Source: Erinaceus europaeus (taxonomy: Eukaryota > Chordata > Mammalia > Eulipotyphla > Erinaceidae). Taken from it: a stretch of 64,000 nucleotides of DNA. Positions 33,650 through 43,066 of this stretch are shown here, one piece after another (position 1 is the first letter of the stretch; each line of letters starts with the position of its first letter). The notes below the pieces were generated by a model that was not told the origin of the DNA, did no database searches, and saw only the letters and a program-made list of their open reading frames with translations. The translations under genes and the position numbers were made by a program. The stretch spans positions 6,174,320-6,238,319 of the forward strand of contig NC_080165.1 in NCBI RefSeq assembly GCF_950295315.1, written 5' to 3'.

Positions 33650-33805
33650 TGTCTGTCTTTCTGTGCTTGGTTAGGTCACAGTTACCTTCTGCCTGGAATA
33701 TTTCACTAGAAAGAACACACACACACACACACACACACGTCTGTCTGTCTTTCTGTGCTTGGTTAGGTCACAGTTACCTTCTGCCTGCAATATTTCACTA
33801 GAAAG

Positions 33806-33852
<47 letters not shown>

Positions 33853-34101
33853 CTGTCTGTCTTTCTGTGCTTGGTTAGGTCACAGTTACCTTCTGCCTGG
33901 AATATTTCACTAGAAAGAACACACACACACACACACACACACGTCTGTCTGTCTTTCTGTGCTTGGTTAGGTCACAGTTACCTTCTGCCTGGAATATTTC
34001 ACTAGAAAGAACACACACACACACACACACACACATCTGTCTGTCTGTCTGTGCTTGGTTAGGTCACAGTTACCTTCTGCCTGGAATATTTCACTAGAAA
34101 G

Positions 34102-34150
<49 letters not shown>

Positions 34151-34217
34151 CTGTCTGTCTTTCTGTGCTTGGTTAGGTCACAGTTACCTTCTGCCTGGAA
34201 CATTTCACTAGAAAGAA
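33215..34217. repeat. Compound minisatellite: ten copies of a ~69-bp core with (CA)n spacers
   Basis: The core runs from GTCTGTCTGTCTTTCTGTGC through GGTCACAGTTACCTTCTGCC to TATTTCACTAGAAAGAA. Each core is joined to the next by a (CA)n run of variable length. Unit starts fall near 33237, 33333, 33441, 33534, 33647, 33739, 33851, 33943, 34035 and 34149. Steps are about 92-96 or 108-114 bp and largely alternate. Cores are nearly identical, which implies recent expansion or homogenisation. Frames across it are artefacts. Confidence 0.95.
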
Positions 34218-34329
34218 GAGAACAGTAAATACCCACGTGCTCTGGAACCTAGCCTCTTACCATTTTCCAAGGTTTGTTTCCTCACACACACACTGTCTCT
34301 TTTTTTTTCCCTTCAGTCTTTCACTGTTT

Positions 34330-34545
34330 TCTTTGATTTGCTGATTGTTGCTATTATTCCCTTTATTTTGGAGGGTTACTGTAACTAATGGTTTACAGTA
34401 CAGTTGTTGACATGGATCCATTACCTCAAGTCCCTTTTCAGCAACCCCCCCCACACCTCCCTCCCCAGAGGCCTTTGCTTTGGTGCAATACACCCCACCC
34501 ACTCCCAAGTTTCACTTAGTGTTTTTTCTTTTCTGGTTTTGTTTC
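34330..34545 (-). mobile_element. L1 3' end fragment
   Basis: CCTTTATTTTGGAGGGTTAC, a C-rich CCCCCCCCACACC stretch and GCTTTGGTGCAATACACC, read in reverse, match the other L1 3' ends. Confidence 0.6.
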
Positions 34546-35269
34546 TTAAGTTCCACCTATAAGTGAAGTCATCTGCTATTTGTTCTCTCTCTCTCTCTCC
34601 CTTTTTATCTCTTTCTATATCTTTATTTGTGTCTATTGTGTCTATATATACTTACATATAAGTATTGGCTTGCTTGAAGTTATATTGAAGATATAATTCT
34701 TTGCTAAATATTTCATCACTTGTCTCTTACAACCAAAGACTTTCTCTTGTGTAATGCTGAAATCCTTAAAGAATCTGAAAGGACTTTGATATCTTAATAC
34801 ACAGCCCAAATCGAGATGTTTCAGTTAATGCCGAAATGTTTATTTTTTTAGAACTCTGAGTTGAAGCAAGGATCACACTTGATGTTCATGTCTACTGAGT
34901 TTCCCTTAACCTACAAAGTTCTCCCTCCATCAGATAGTTTTGCTTCCCTCAGCCCTGAGAAATTGAAAGACTCTATACAGTTTATTCTGAAGACTGAGGT
35001 GTCTGTTTATGAAAAAATTCACATTAAACAAGTTGGTCACAATCCTATAATAAGTCATGTGATGTATTTTCTATTTTGTTATAGATTGATCACTTGGTTA
35101 AAATCAGAATTTTCCCCCATTGGTATTTTATTATGAAAAAAAAAATAGTTAAGAGTCACTGAAAGAAATTTTTACCCAACCACCCATGTGCCCGGGGCCA
35201 GTTTCTCTGATGAACAACTGCTGTTGCTTCAGTCTTTATGATTCCACCGCTATACAAGGCAGACTGGTC
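34546..35269. other. Intron 1 sequence, nothing recognised
   Basis: AT-rich. A 91-codon + frame (34861-35136) shows no family resemblance. Confidence 0.4.
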
Positions 35270-36500
35270 ATTGAAAAAGTCAGATCTAATCATGTTCCTA
35301 GTTCAGAACCATCTGCTGCACACCCACGACTCTTTGGAGAAGGAATAAAAGCTGTGACATGGTGACATGGTCTCCGGATTCCTCTTCCTGTCGCCGTCTC
35401 CCTGACCTCGGCTGGGCGGACAGGGCCCATTCTCTTGGCTGCATCTCTAAAGCGCTCGCCTCTCCTGCCGTTATTAAACGCCTGCTGATTCTTCCTTCTG
35501 CTTCATGTGCTTAGTCTTAGATCTTTCTTTTCCCATTTCTCTTTTTGACCAGGTACATTCATCTCATCCTTGATGACTTGGCTCAAATAGCGTTTCTTTT
35601 TTTTTTTTTTTTTAATTTTTATTTATAAAAAGGAAACACTGACAAAAACCATAGGGTAAGAGGGCTACAACTCCACACAGTTCCCACCACCAGAACTCCG
35701 TATCCCATCCCCTCCCCTGATAGCTTTCCTATTCTTTATCCCTCTGGGAGTATGGACCCAGGGTCATTGTGGGATGCAGAAGGTGGAAGGTCTGGCTTCT
35801 GTCATTGCTTCCCCGCTGAACATGGGTGTTGACAGGTCAATTCATACTCCCAGCCTGTCTCTCTCTTTCCCTAGTGGGGCAGGGCTCTGGGGAAGCGGAG
35901 CTCCAGGACACATTGGTGGGGTTGTCTGCTCAGGGAAGTCCGGTTGGCATCATGTTAGCATCTAGAACCTGGTGACTGAAAAGAGAGTTAACATACAAAG
36001 CCAAACAAACTGTTGACTAATCATGAACCTAAAGCTTGGAATGGTTCAGATGAAGAGTTGGGGGTGTGTGTGTCTCCATATTGTAGATAGTTAGTAGTCC
36101 TATTTTAGTTATATTCCAAAGGGCCTATGACTATACTAGTTTTTTTTTTTTTTTTTCCTTGAGCCTGACCTCTGATGTGCAGGTGGACCCAAGTTATTGT
36201 CTGGAGAGATGATGTCATGGCTGGATGAAGGATCAGAAAGCTGCATCAGGGAAGAGAGTAGCTCCCTAATATGGGAAAGCTGTATAAATATTGTTGACTG
36301 TAACTCAAATAGCATTTCTAAAGAAACGTTTCTCTAGCACATCAGGGCAGAATTCCTGCTGTTGGCTAAACCCTCTCCTTCCGCCTTGTAGAGCAATAGG
36401 TAATGGTTCCTCTCATCACCAGTGTCTTGGTGTCTGTACACTTCCTAATAGCAGAGAGTAATTTTTCTGCACATCATGTTTTCATAGCTTTACATGTAGT
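35270..36500 (+). mobile_element. L2 LINE 3'-end relic, split by an F insertion
   Basis: 35270-35597 and 36304-36500 together read like a mammalian L2 3' end (ACATGGTCTCCGG..., CTCATCCTTGATGACTTGGCTCAAATAGC, then TTTCTCTAGCACATCAGGG). The match is by eye to the general L2 pattern and is weak in places. Confidence 0.5.
35598..36303 (-). mobile_element. F element with target-site duplication
   Basis: The + strand begins with a T run of about 15 (the poly-A tail in reverse), then TTTATTTATAAAAAGG, and ends GTATAAATATTGTTGACTGTAA. CTCAAATAGCGTTTCT at 35582-35597 and CTCAAATAGCATTTCT at 36304-36319 are a 16-bp duplication with one mismatch. Poly-A plus a duplication of this size shows that F is spread by L1-type target-primed reverse transcription. 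Confidence 0.85.
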
Positions 36501-36620
36501 ACACACTGAATAGACATTTCCTGAATGAAGTCGTGATACATGAGAATTTCACTATATCTGACTATACACCCTTGGATATACATCTAGATTTTCAAATTAC
36601 TTTTTTCTTTCTAGGTCTCT

Positions 36621-36644
36621 ATGTTGATCATTATAGGAGACTGA
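36621..36644 (+). promoter_or_regulatory. Short upstream ORF in UTRN exon 2
   Basis: ATG at 36621 followed by six codons and TGA at 36642-36644. It ends 56 nt before the utrophin start and is in a different frame. It could dampen scanning-dependent initiation; the effect is inferred. Confidence 0.5.
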
Positions 36645-36700
36645 AGGTCTGAGTAAGAGAATTGAGTGACATCTTTGGATTATATTGAAACTCAACAGAG

Positions 36701-36779
36701 ATGGCCAAGTACGGAGAACAGGAGGCCAGGGCTGATGATGGACAGAGTGAATTCAGTGACATCATCAAGTCCAGATCTG
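36701..36779 (+). CDS. UTRN: Utrophin N-terminus (first coding exon, 26 codons + 1 nt)
   Basis: Utrophin is the large autosomal relative of dystrophin. It links F-actin to the dystroglycan complex at the neuromuscular junction and, in many tissues, at the plasma membrane. This exon encodes MAKYGEQEARADDGQSEF followed by SDIIKSRS. It matches the N-terminus of mammalian full-length (A) utrophin by recognition, with a few substitutions in residues 7-16 relative to the human form. The tail SDIIKSRS, just before the first calponin-homology domain, is unchanged. The start is fixed by an in-frame TGA at 36686-36688 and a good context (GAGATGG). The exon ends after the first base of an Asp codon (phase 1), as expected. 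The actin-binding domain and everything downstream lie beyond the window. Confidence 0.93.
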
Positions 36780-38004
36780 GTAGGAAAAACACGTTTCAAA
36801 CAAATAAATGATGGCCTTTTATGCATGCGCCGATAAGTAAACATAGGTTTTCCTTAACTTACATTGTTCTCATGAAGCAAACTTTTTTCTTTTTAGGGAT
36901 ATAATTCTGAAAAATGACTTCTGTTGTAAAAGGTAGTTTAATGAGTCTGAAAACCCCCTCCATTTGGTTTCATTGTGTGTTGATTAGCATTGTATGGTGG
37001 AATGGTTCTGTTCCTGAAGGGTACTCATTTATTAGATTATTCTTTTCAACACAAAAGTACAGCTGAGCGTTTTTACTTGTCCTTGTAGTTTTTGAGGTCA
37101 GAGAGATCATTACTTCATAAAGGAAGCATCGTTTCAGCAGCGTGACTCTTCCAAAGTTGTGTTTCCATAGCTGTATATTCTTACTCCTAGTTTTTTCCTT
37201 TTGAAACTTTCTTTTTTTTTTTTTTTTGAAACTTTCTTTTGAACCTTCTCAAGGCATAGTTTTCACTGAGGTAAGGTAAGAATTAATTAAGATAGATGGA
37301 TGGTTCTCAAGTGAAGATATAAATTAGAGACCTAAGCATAGCACTTTCTTTTCATTCACTTTATTGAATCACTGAATGCTTTTTGTTTCTGGCTAACACA
37401 GATAAATTAGCTGGGAAGTTTTTAAAAACTACAAATGTATTGCTTCCACTCAAGACCAACTGAATATAAATTTCTGTACTTAAAAAAAAATTGAATATGA
37501 TTTGTCCATTGGCTTTTTTTTTGAGCAGACAGGGAGGGCCTCTCAGAGCTTTGAAAACTATACACAGAGCTCCACCCTGGGTAGGAACACTATATTTAAG
37601 TAACTTTGAGAGGGAGTCTGAGGTATAAAATTACATTTACTGTCACTTTAAAAACAAAATAGGAACCCAGGACCTGTTTTTGCCCTACGAGCCATCTTTA
37701 TATTGTGTTAGCGGCCTATATCTTATTATTTAACACAGTAGAAATAAGCACAGAAACCAGGTTCTCTACTGATTCATTCCGATACACACTTCCTTTCATG
37801 GTTTGGTGTTAGTCTGTCAGTAAAGGTTTTAGTTGTTATAATCATGCCTCTGTTTTAGCTTCAAGGATCTGTGCATAATATAACTTACATAAATGTTTGT
37901 TTCAAAGCCTGCTTTGAGGGTTTTGTTATAAGTACATTTTAATAGAATTATATGTAGATTAGACAAATATATTATGTAGGTATTATTAATCTTTTGTTTA
38001 ATGA
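36780..38004. other. Intron 2 proximal unique sequence
   Basis: About 1.2 kb with no SINE, except a poly-T insertion at 37212-37227. It is a reasonable place to look for the intronic utrophin enhancer, but no motif cluster stands out by eye. Confidence 0.4.
37199..37236 (-). mobile_element. Orphan poly-A tail insertion
   Basis: A T run (about 37212-37227) lies between two copies of TTTTGAAACTTTC (37199-37211 and about 37224-37236, sharing the T run). This is what a retroposition that copied only the poly-A tail would leave. Slippage-type duplication is the alternative. Confidence 0.5.
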
Positions 38005-38496
38005 TCATTATTTACTTATTGGATAGAGACAGCCAGAAATTGACAGGGAAGGGAATGACATGGAGAAGGAAAGGGACAGAGAGACACCTGCAGCACTGCT
38101 TCACCACCTCCAAAGCTTTCCCGCTGCAGATGGGGACCAGGGGCTTGAACTCAGGTCCTTGTGCATTCTTTTTTTTTTTTTTAATATTTATTTTATTTAT
38201 TTATTCCCTTTTGTTGCCCTTGTTGCTTTATTGTTGTTGTCGTTGTCGGATAGGACAGAGAGAAATGGAGAGAGGAGGGGAAGACAGAGAGGAGGAGAGA
38301 AAGACAGACACCTGCAGACCTGCTTCACCGCCTGTGAAGCGACTCCCCTGCAGGTGGGGAGCCGGGGTTCGAACCGGGATCCTTATGCCGGTCCTTGTGC
38401 TTTGCGCCACCTGCGCTTAACCCGCTGTGCTACAGCCCGACTCCCCTTGTGCATTCTAATATGTGTACTCAACCAGGTGCGCCAGCACCTGGCCCC
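38005..38496 (-). mobile_element. SINE-B copy interrupted by a SINE-A
   Basis: The B body runs 38005-38169, then continues at 38458 with AATATGTGTACTCAACCAGG to CACCTGGCCCC. The insert is a younger SINE-A. Confidence 0.85.
38170..38444 (-). mobile_element. SINE-A inserted in a SINE-B with target-site duplication
   Basis: CCTTGTGCATTCT at 38157-38169 and again at 38445-38457 flank a complete A element. The nesting shows A was active after this B copy was in place. Confidence 0.93.
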
Positions 38497-38504
38497 TAAA
38501 TAAC

Positions 38505-38688
38505 TCCACTCTTTAAATAGGACGGAGAGAAGTTGATGAGGGCGGAGGGTGTGGAAAGAAAGACTCCTGTAGCACTGGCTCACCGTTTGTGAAGCTTCCT
38601 GGCTGCAGGTGGGACCCGGAGCTTGAACCCAGGTCCTTACACTTGGTAGCATGTGTGCTCAAGCAGGCGAGCTACCACCCCGTTCCCT
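38505..38688 (-). mobile_element. SINE-B copy, diverged
   Basis: GGACGGAGAGAAGTTGATGAG, GGAGCTTGAACCCAGGTCCT and CTACCACCCCGTTCC in reverse. Confidence 0.7.
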
Positions 38689-38716
38689 ATTAATATCTTT
38701 TCAAAAAGTAGAAAAT

Positions 38717-38982
38717 GGGTGTCCGGTGGTAGCGCAGTGGGTTAAGCGCACGTGGTGCAAAGTGCAAAGACCGGCATAAGGATCCCCGGCTCCCCACCTG
38801 CAGGGGAGTCGCTTCACAGGCCGTGACGCAGGTCTGCAGGTGTCTGTCTTTCTCTCCCTCTCTGTCTTCCCCTCCGCTCTCCATCGCTCTCTCTTATCTA
38901 ACAACGACGACATCAACAACAACAACTACAACAATAAAACAAGGGCAACAAAAGAGAAGAAATAAATAAATATTAAAAAAAG
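38717..38982 (+). mobile_element. SINE-A copy
   Basis: Head GTGTCCGGTGGTAGCGCAGT. The B box region is deleted (GGATCCCCGGCTCCCC instead of GGATCCCGGTTCGAGCCC), so this copy cannot use its internal promoter. Confidence 0.85.
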
Positions 38983-38984
38983 TA

Positions 38985-39350
38985 GGGGGTCGGGCAATAG
39001 CGCAGCGGGTTAACCGCAGGTGGCGCAGAGCGCAAGGACCGGTGTAGGGATCCCGGTTCGAGCCCCTGGCTCCCCACCTGCAGGGGAGTCGCTTCACGGG
39101 TGGTGAAGCAGGTCTGCAGGTGAATCTTATCTTTCTCTCCCCTCTCTCTCTGTCTTCCCCTCCTCTCTCCATTTCTCTCTGTCCTATCCAACAACAACTA
39201 CATCAATAGCAACGATAATAATAACTACAACAACGATAAAAAAAGACAACAGGACAACAGAAAGGAGAAAAAATGGCCTCCAGGAGCAGTGGATTCGTGG
39301 TGCAGGCACTGAGCCCCAGCAATAACCCTGGAGGCAAAAAAAAAAAAGTA
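38985..39350 (+). mobile_element. SINE-A2 copy
   Basis: Directly follows the previous SINE-A in the same orientation. It has an intact B box, the A2 segment and a poly-A end. AAAGTAGAAAAT-like sequence recurs before the A copy and after this one. Confidence 0.88.
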
Positions 39351-39356
39351 GAAAAT

Positions 39357-39550
39357 AGGTGAGCTGGATGGTGGAGCGCCCGGTTGACTACACATGTTGG
39401 CATGTCCAAGGACCTGGGTTCAAACCCCTACTCCCCACCTCTAGGGGAAACTTCAGAGTTGTGTAATTGTGCTGCTGGTCTCTCCTTTTCTCCCTATTTC
39501 TTCCTCCCCTCTCAATTTCTCTGTGCTTTATCTAATAAATAAAAACAATC
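39357..39550 (+). mobile_element. SINE-B copy, diverged
   Basis: Head GAGCTGGATGGTGGAGCGCC, B box TGGGTTCAAACCCC and tail CTAATAAATAAAAAC. Confidence 0.75.
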
Positions 39551-39751
39551 AAGTAAAAAAGTTAAAAAATAGAACACGTATAATGAGAAATATGTAGATT
39601 TAACAGAGGGAACTGAGAGAGCGCCCCACCCCACCCATCCTTGGTTGCCGTGCTCTGTAAATGTGAGCAGACATGTTCTCACGTTTCTGAGTCACCCTCC
39701 ATTGCAGTAAAACTTTGGACGACTGTAACTGGACTTTAGCTATATTCTTTT

Positions 39752-39918
39752 ATTTTAAATTTCTTTATTGGAGGATTAATATAATAGTTTGTCCATGTGT
39801 AACATTTCCCAGTTTTCCACATAACAATTCAACCCCCCTCTAGGTCCTTGTCTGCCATCATGTTCCTGGACCTGAACCCTCCCCCACCACCCTCAGTGTC
39901 TTTTCCTTTGGTACAAAG
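39752..39918 (-). mobile_element. L1 3' end fragment
   Basis: AAATTTCTTTATTGGAGGATTAA in reverse is the L1 AATAAAG end. CCTGAACCCTCCCCCACCAC is the reversed G-rich tract. Confidence 0.65.
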
Positions 39919-40344
39919 CTATATTCTTAATATGGCGATTACATAGCTTAAAATATACTGTACAGATATGAAGAATTTACATAGCTCTCAAAGTTTTTTT
40001 TGAATTAAGAGAAATATTTCTTAGAGACTGACCATTCTAATACACTTATGGAAGGCAATTGGAAGGAAGTACCACATTATTAACATCTGCATTTCAAATG
40101 GTCCAGTAACTATGTAGTTTTTTTTTTTTTTGAAACTAATAGAAATGGACTTGCAATTTGACAATAGCATTTGTATTATAGAAAAAAAAAAGAAAACAAA
40201 ACAAAACATTGCAACAGCATAAATCCAATGTTGAGTACTGGCGAAGTCTTTATTCCCCCAGAGTCTTTTGGAAGGACCACAAGTTCTAATGTGTCATTTT
40301 TAAAAGGTTGTTCTGGTCAGATAACTGAGCTAGAGTTTTCTTTT
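39919..40344. other. Intron 2 sequence, nothing recognised
   Basis: AT-rich, with a poly-T run near 40119-40131. Confidence 0.4.
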
Positions 40345-40591
40345 TCTTTTATTTTTAATATATTTTTTATATTTATTTATTTATTTTCCCTTTTGTTGCC
40401 CTTTTTTATTGTTGTTGTTATTGATGTCGTCGTTGTTGGATAGGACAGAGAGAAATGGAGAGAGGAGGGGAAGACAGAGAGGGGGAATGAAAGACAGACA
40501 CCTGCAGACCTGCTTCACCACCTGTGAAGTGACTCCCCTGCAGGTGGGGAGCCGGGGGCTCGAACTGGGATTCTTATGCTGGTCCTTGCAC
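40345..40591 (-). mobile_element. SINE-A copy truncated at a junction with L1
   Basis: The element is normal until GGTCCTTGCAC. The reversed head that should follow is missing, and L1 ORF2 sequence starts at once. The breakpoint removed the 5' end of the SINE. Confidence 0.8.
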
Positions 40592-41601
40592 TGATCCTTT
40601 AGCATTTATGTTCATCAGAGATACTGGTCTGTAGTTTTCTTTTTTGGTTGTGTCCCTGTCTGCTTTTGGTAGCAAAGTGATGTTGGCTTCATAGAAGCTG
40701 GAAGGGAGTATTCCAGTGTCTTCAGTCTTCTGGAAGGCTTGTTAGAGTAGATGTATTAATTCTTATTTGCAGGTTTTGTAGAATTCATTTGTAAAACCAT
40801 CTGGTCCAGGACTTTTATTCTTGTGAAGGTTTTTGATAACTGATTCAATTTCCTTGGCTGTGATGGGCCTGTTCATATTATCTAGTTCCTCTTTATTTAA
40901 TTTGGAAGTTGGTAGGTATCTAGGAAATCATCTGTTTCTTCCAGGTTCTCTAGCTTGGTGGCATATAGTTGTTCATAGACGCCTCTCATGATATGTTGAA
41001 TGTCTGTGGTGTCTGTTATGATATCTCCTCTTTCATATGATCCGATTTATTTGGGTCTTCTCCCTTTTTTGTTTTGTGAGTCTGGCTAAAGGTTTGTCGA
41101 TTTTGTTCACTCTTTCAAAGAACCAACATTTACTTTCGTTGATCTTTTGTATGGTTTTCTTATTTTCAATGCTATTTATTTTTGCCCTAACTTTAGTTAT
41201 TTCTGTCTTTCTGGTTGCTATAGGGTTCCTTTGTTTTTCTTCTAGGTCTTTAAGATGTGCAATCAGGCTGTTTATTTGTGCCTTTTCTTGTTTCCTTATG
41301 TGTGCTTGTATGGCTATGAACTTCCCTCTCAGGACTGCCTTAAATGTGTCCCAAATATTTTGAAAGCTTGTTTCCTCATTTTCATTGAACTCTCGAAACA
41401 TTTTTATTTCTTCATTTATTTCCTGTCTGACCCAGTAGTTGTTAAGTAGTGTACTGTTGAGCTTCTACATGTTGGGACTATTACTAATCTTTTGTTGATT
41501 GTTAAGTGTTAGTTTAATTCCACTGTGGTCTGAGAAGATGCTTGGGATGATTTCAGTGCTTTGGATTTGCTGATGTTGTCTTTGTGGACTAACATATGGT
41601 C

Positions 41602-41670
41602 TATACTTGATAATGAACCATGTGGACTTGACTTGAGTAGTCAAGTCCACATGGTTCATTATCAAGTATA
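41602..41670. repeat. Perfect 31-bp inverted repeat with a 7-nt loop
   Basis: The arm 41602-41632 (TATACTTGATAATGAACC...) is the exact complement of 41640-41670. It lies inside the L1 ORF2 relic. One arm fits the L1 sequence and the other replaces what should follow. Confidence 0.95.
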
Positions 41671-42779
41671 TTCCAGTTTCTTGGGGTGAATGATTCTGAA
41701 ATTGTCCAGTAGTTCTATTTTATCTATCTCCTCATTTAGCACCCTCATGTCTTTATTGATTTTCTACCTGGATGATCTGTCAAGTTGAGAGAGTGGGGTA
41801 TTGAAGTCCCCTACTATAACTGTGTTGCTGTTAATATGTTGCTGTAGCTCTTTCAGTAGATGTTTGATGTATTTAGATGGCTTCTCATTGGGTGCATGGA
41901 TGTTAATAATTCTTAAGTCCTCTTGATTGACTGATCCTCTGAGCATTAAGTAGTGTCCATCCCTATCTTTTTAAATTTTATGGATTTTAAAGACTTATCA
42001 TGTCAGATATGAGAATAGCTATTCCTGCCCATTTTTGTGGGCCATTGGCCTGTATGATAGTTTTCCATCCTTTCACTTTAAGTCTTTGTCTTGTTGAGTT
42101 AGGTGGGTTTCCTATAGACAACATATTGTTGTTTTGTGTTTTCTGATCCATCTTCCTACTCTGTGCCTTTTTATAGGTAAATTCAGGCCATTGACATTTA
42201 TTGATATCAAAGATTGAAGATATTTTAATGCCATTCTTGTAGAGTTTTAGGGTGTTCTGATATATGGCCTATTTATGGTAGTCTGACTGTTTATAGCAGA
42301 CCTTTCAGAACTTCTTTCAGGGCAGGCTTGGTGATCGTTGATTCTTTCAACTGTTGCTTGTCTGAGAAGGTTTTTATGCCTCCATCTAGTCTGAATGACA
42401 GTCTAGCAGGATACAGTGGTCTTGATTGAAAGCCTTTCTCATTGAGCACTCGATAGATATCTTGCCATTCTTTTCTGGCCTGTAGTGTTTGTGTGGAGAA
42501 GTCTGCTGCTAATCTTATGGGTTTTCCTCTGTAGGTGACTCCTTGTTTTTCTCTTGCAGCCTTCAGGATCCTTTCTTTACCCTTATTCCTTTCCATTATA
42601 AGTATGATGTGTGTTGGTGTCTTTAAGTCTGGGTTAATTCTGTTTGGGACCCTCTGGGCTTCTTGAACCTTTATGTCTTTGATGTTGTCTAGACTAGAGA
42701 AGTTCTCAGCTATTATGTCCTGAAGAATGATTTCTTCCCCTCCCTCTCTTTCTTCCTCTGGTAAGCCAATGTGTATATT

Positions 42780-43066
42780 ATTTATTTTTTAAAATATATT
42801 TATTTATTCCCTTTTGTTGCCTTTGTTGTTTTATTGTAGTTATTATTGTCATTGTTATTGTTGTTGAATAGGACAGAGAGAAATGGAGAGAGGAAGGGAA
42901 GACAGAGAGGGGGGAGAGAAAGATAGACATCTGCAGGCCTGCTTCACCACTTGTGAAGCGACTCTCCTGCAGGTGAGGAGGTGGGGGCTCGAACTGGGAT
43001 CCCTACTCTCATCCTTGGGCTTTGCGCCACTTGCACTTAACCTGCTGTGCTATACCCTGACTCACT
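42780..43066 (-). mobile_element. SINE-A inserted in L1 ORF1
   Basis: TTTATTCCCTTTTGTTGCC to CTATACCCTGACTCAC. ATATTATTT occurs before and after it, consistent with a target-site duplication. Confidence 0.88.

Larger units (their letters stand above)
27112..36614 (+). other. UTRN: UTRN intron 1
   Basis: Bounded by GTAAGC at 27112 and by a pyrimidine tract TTTTTTCTTTCTAG ending at 36614. It contains the rest of the CpG island, several SINEs, an L1 3' end, an L2/F nest and a 1-kb compound minisatellite. The pairing of these two sites is inferred, with no transcript evidence. Confidence 0.65.
36615..36779 (+). other. UTRN: UTRN exon 2 (5'UTR end plus start codon)
   Basis: The acceptor TTTTTTCTTTCTAG ends at 36614 and the donor CTG|GTAGG begins at 36780. 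The exon has 86 nt of 5'UTR and 79 nt of coding sequence. An upstream frame of seven codons (36621-36644) precedes the main start in another phase. Confidence 0.88.

Noticed and set aside
33215..34217. CRISPR-like pattern of identical repeats with variable spacers
   Set aside because: The spacers are all (CA)n, the cores are too long, and the context is a mammalian intron. It is a minisatellite.
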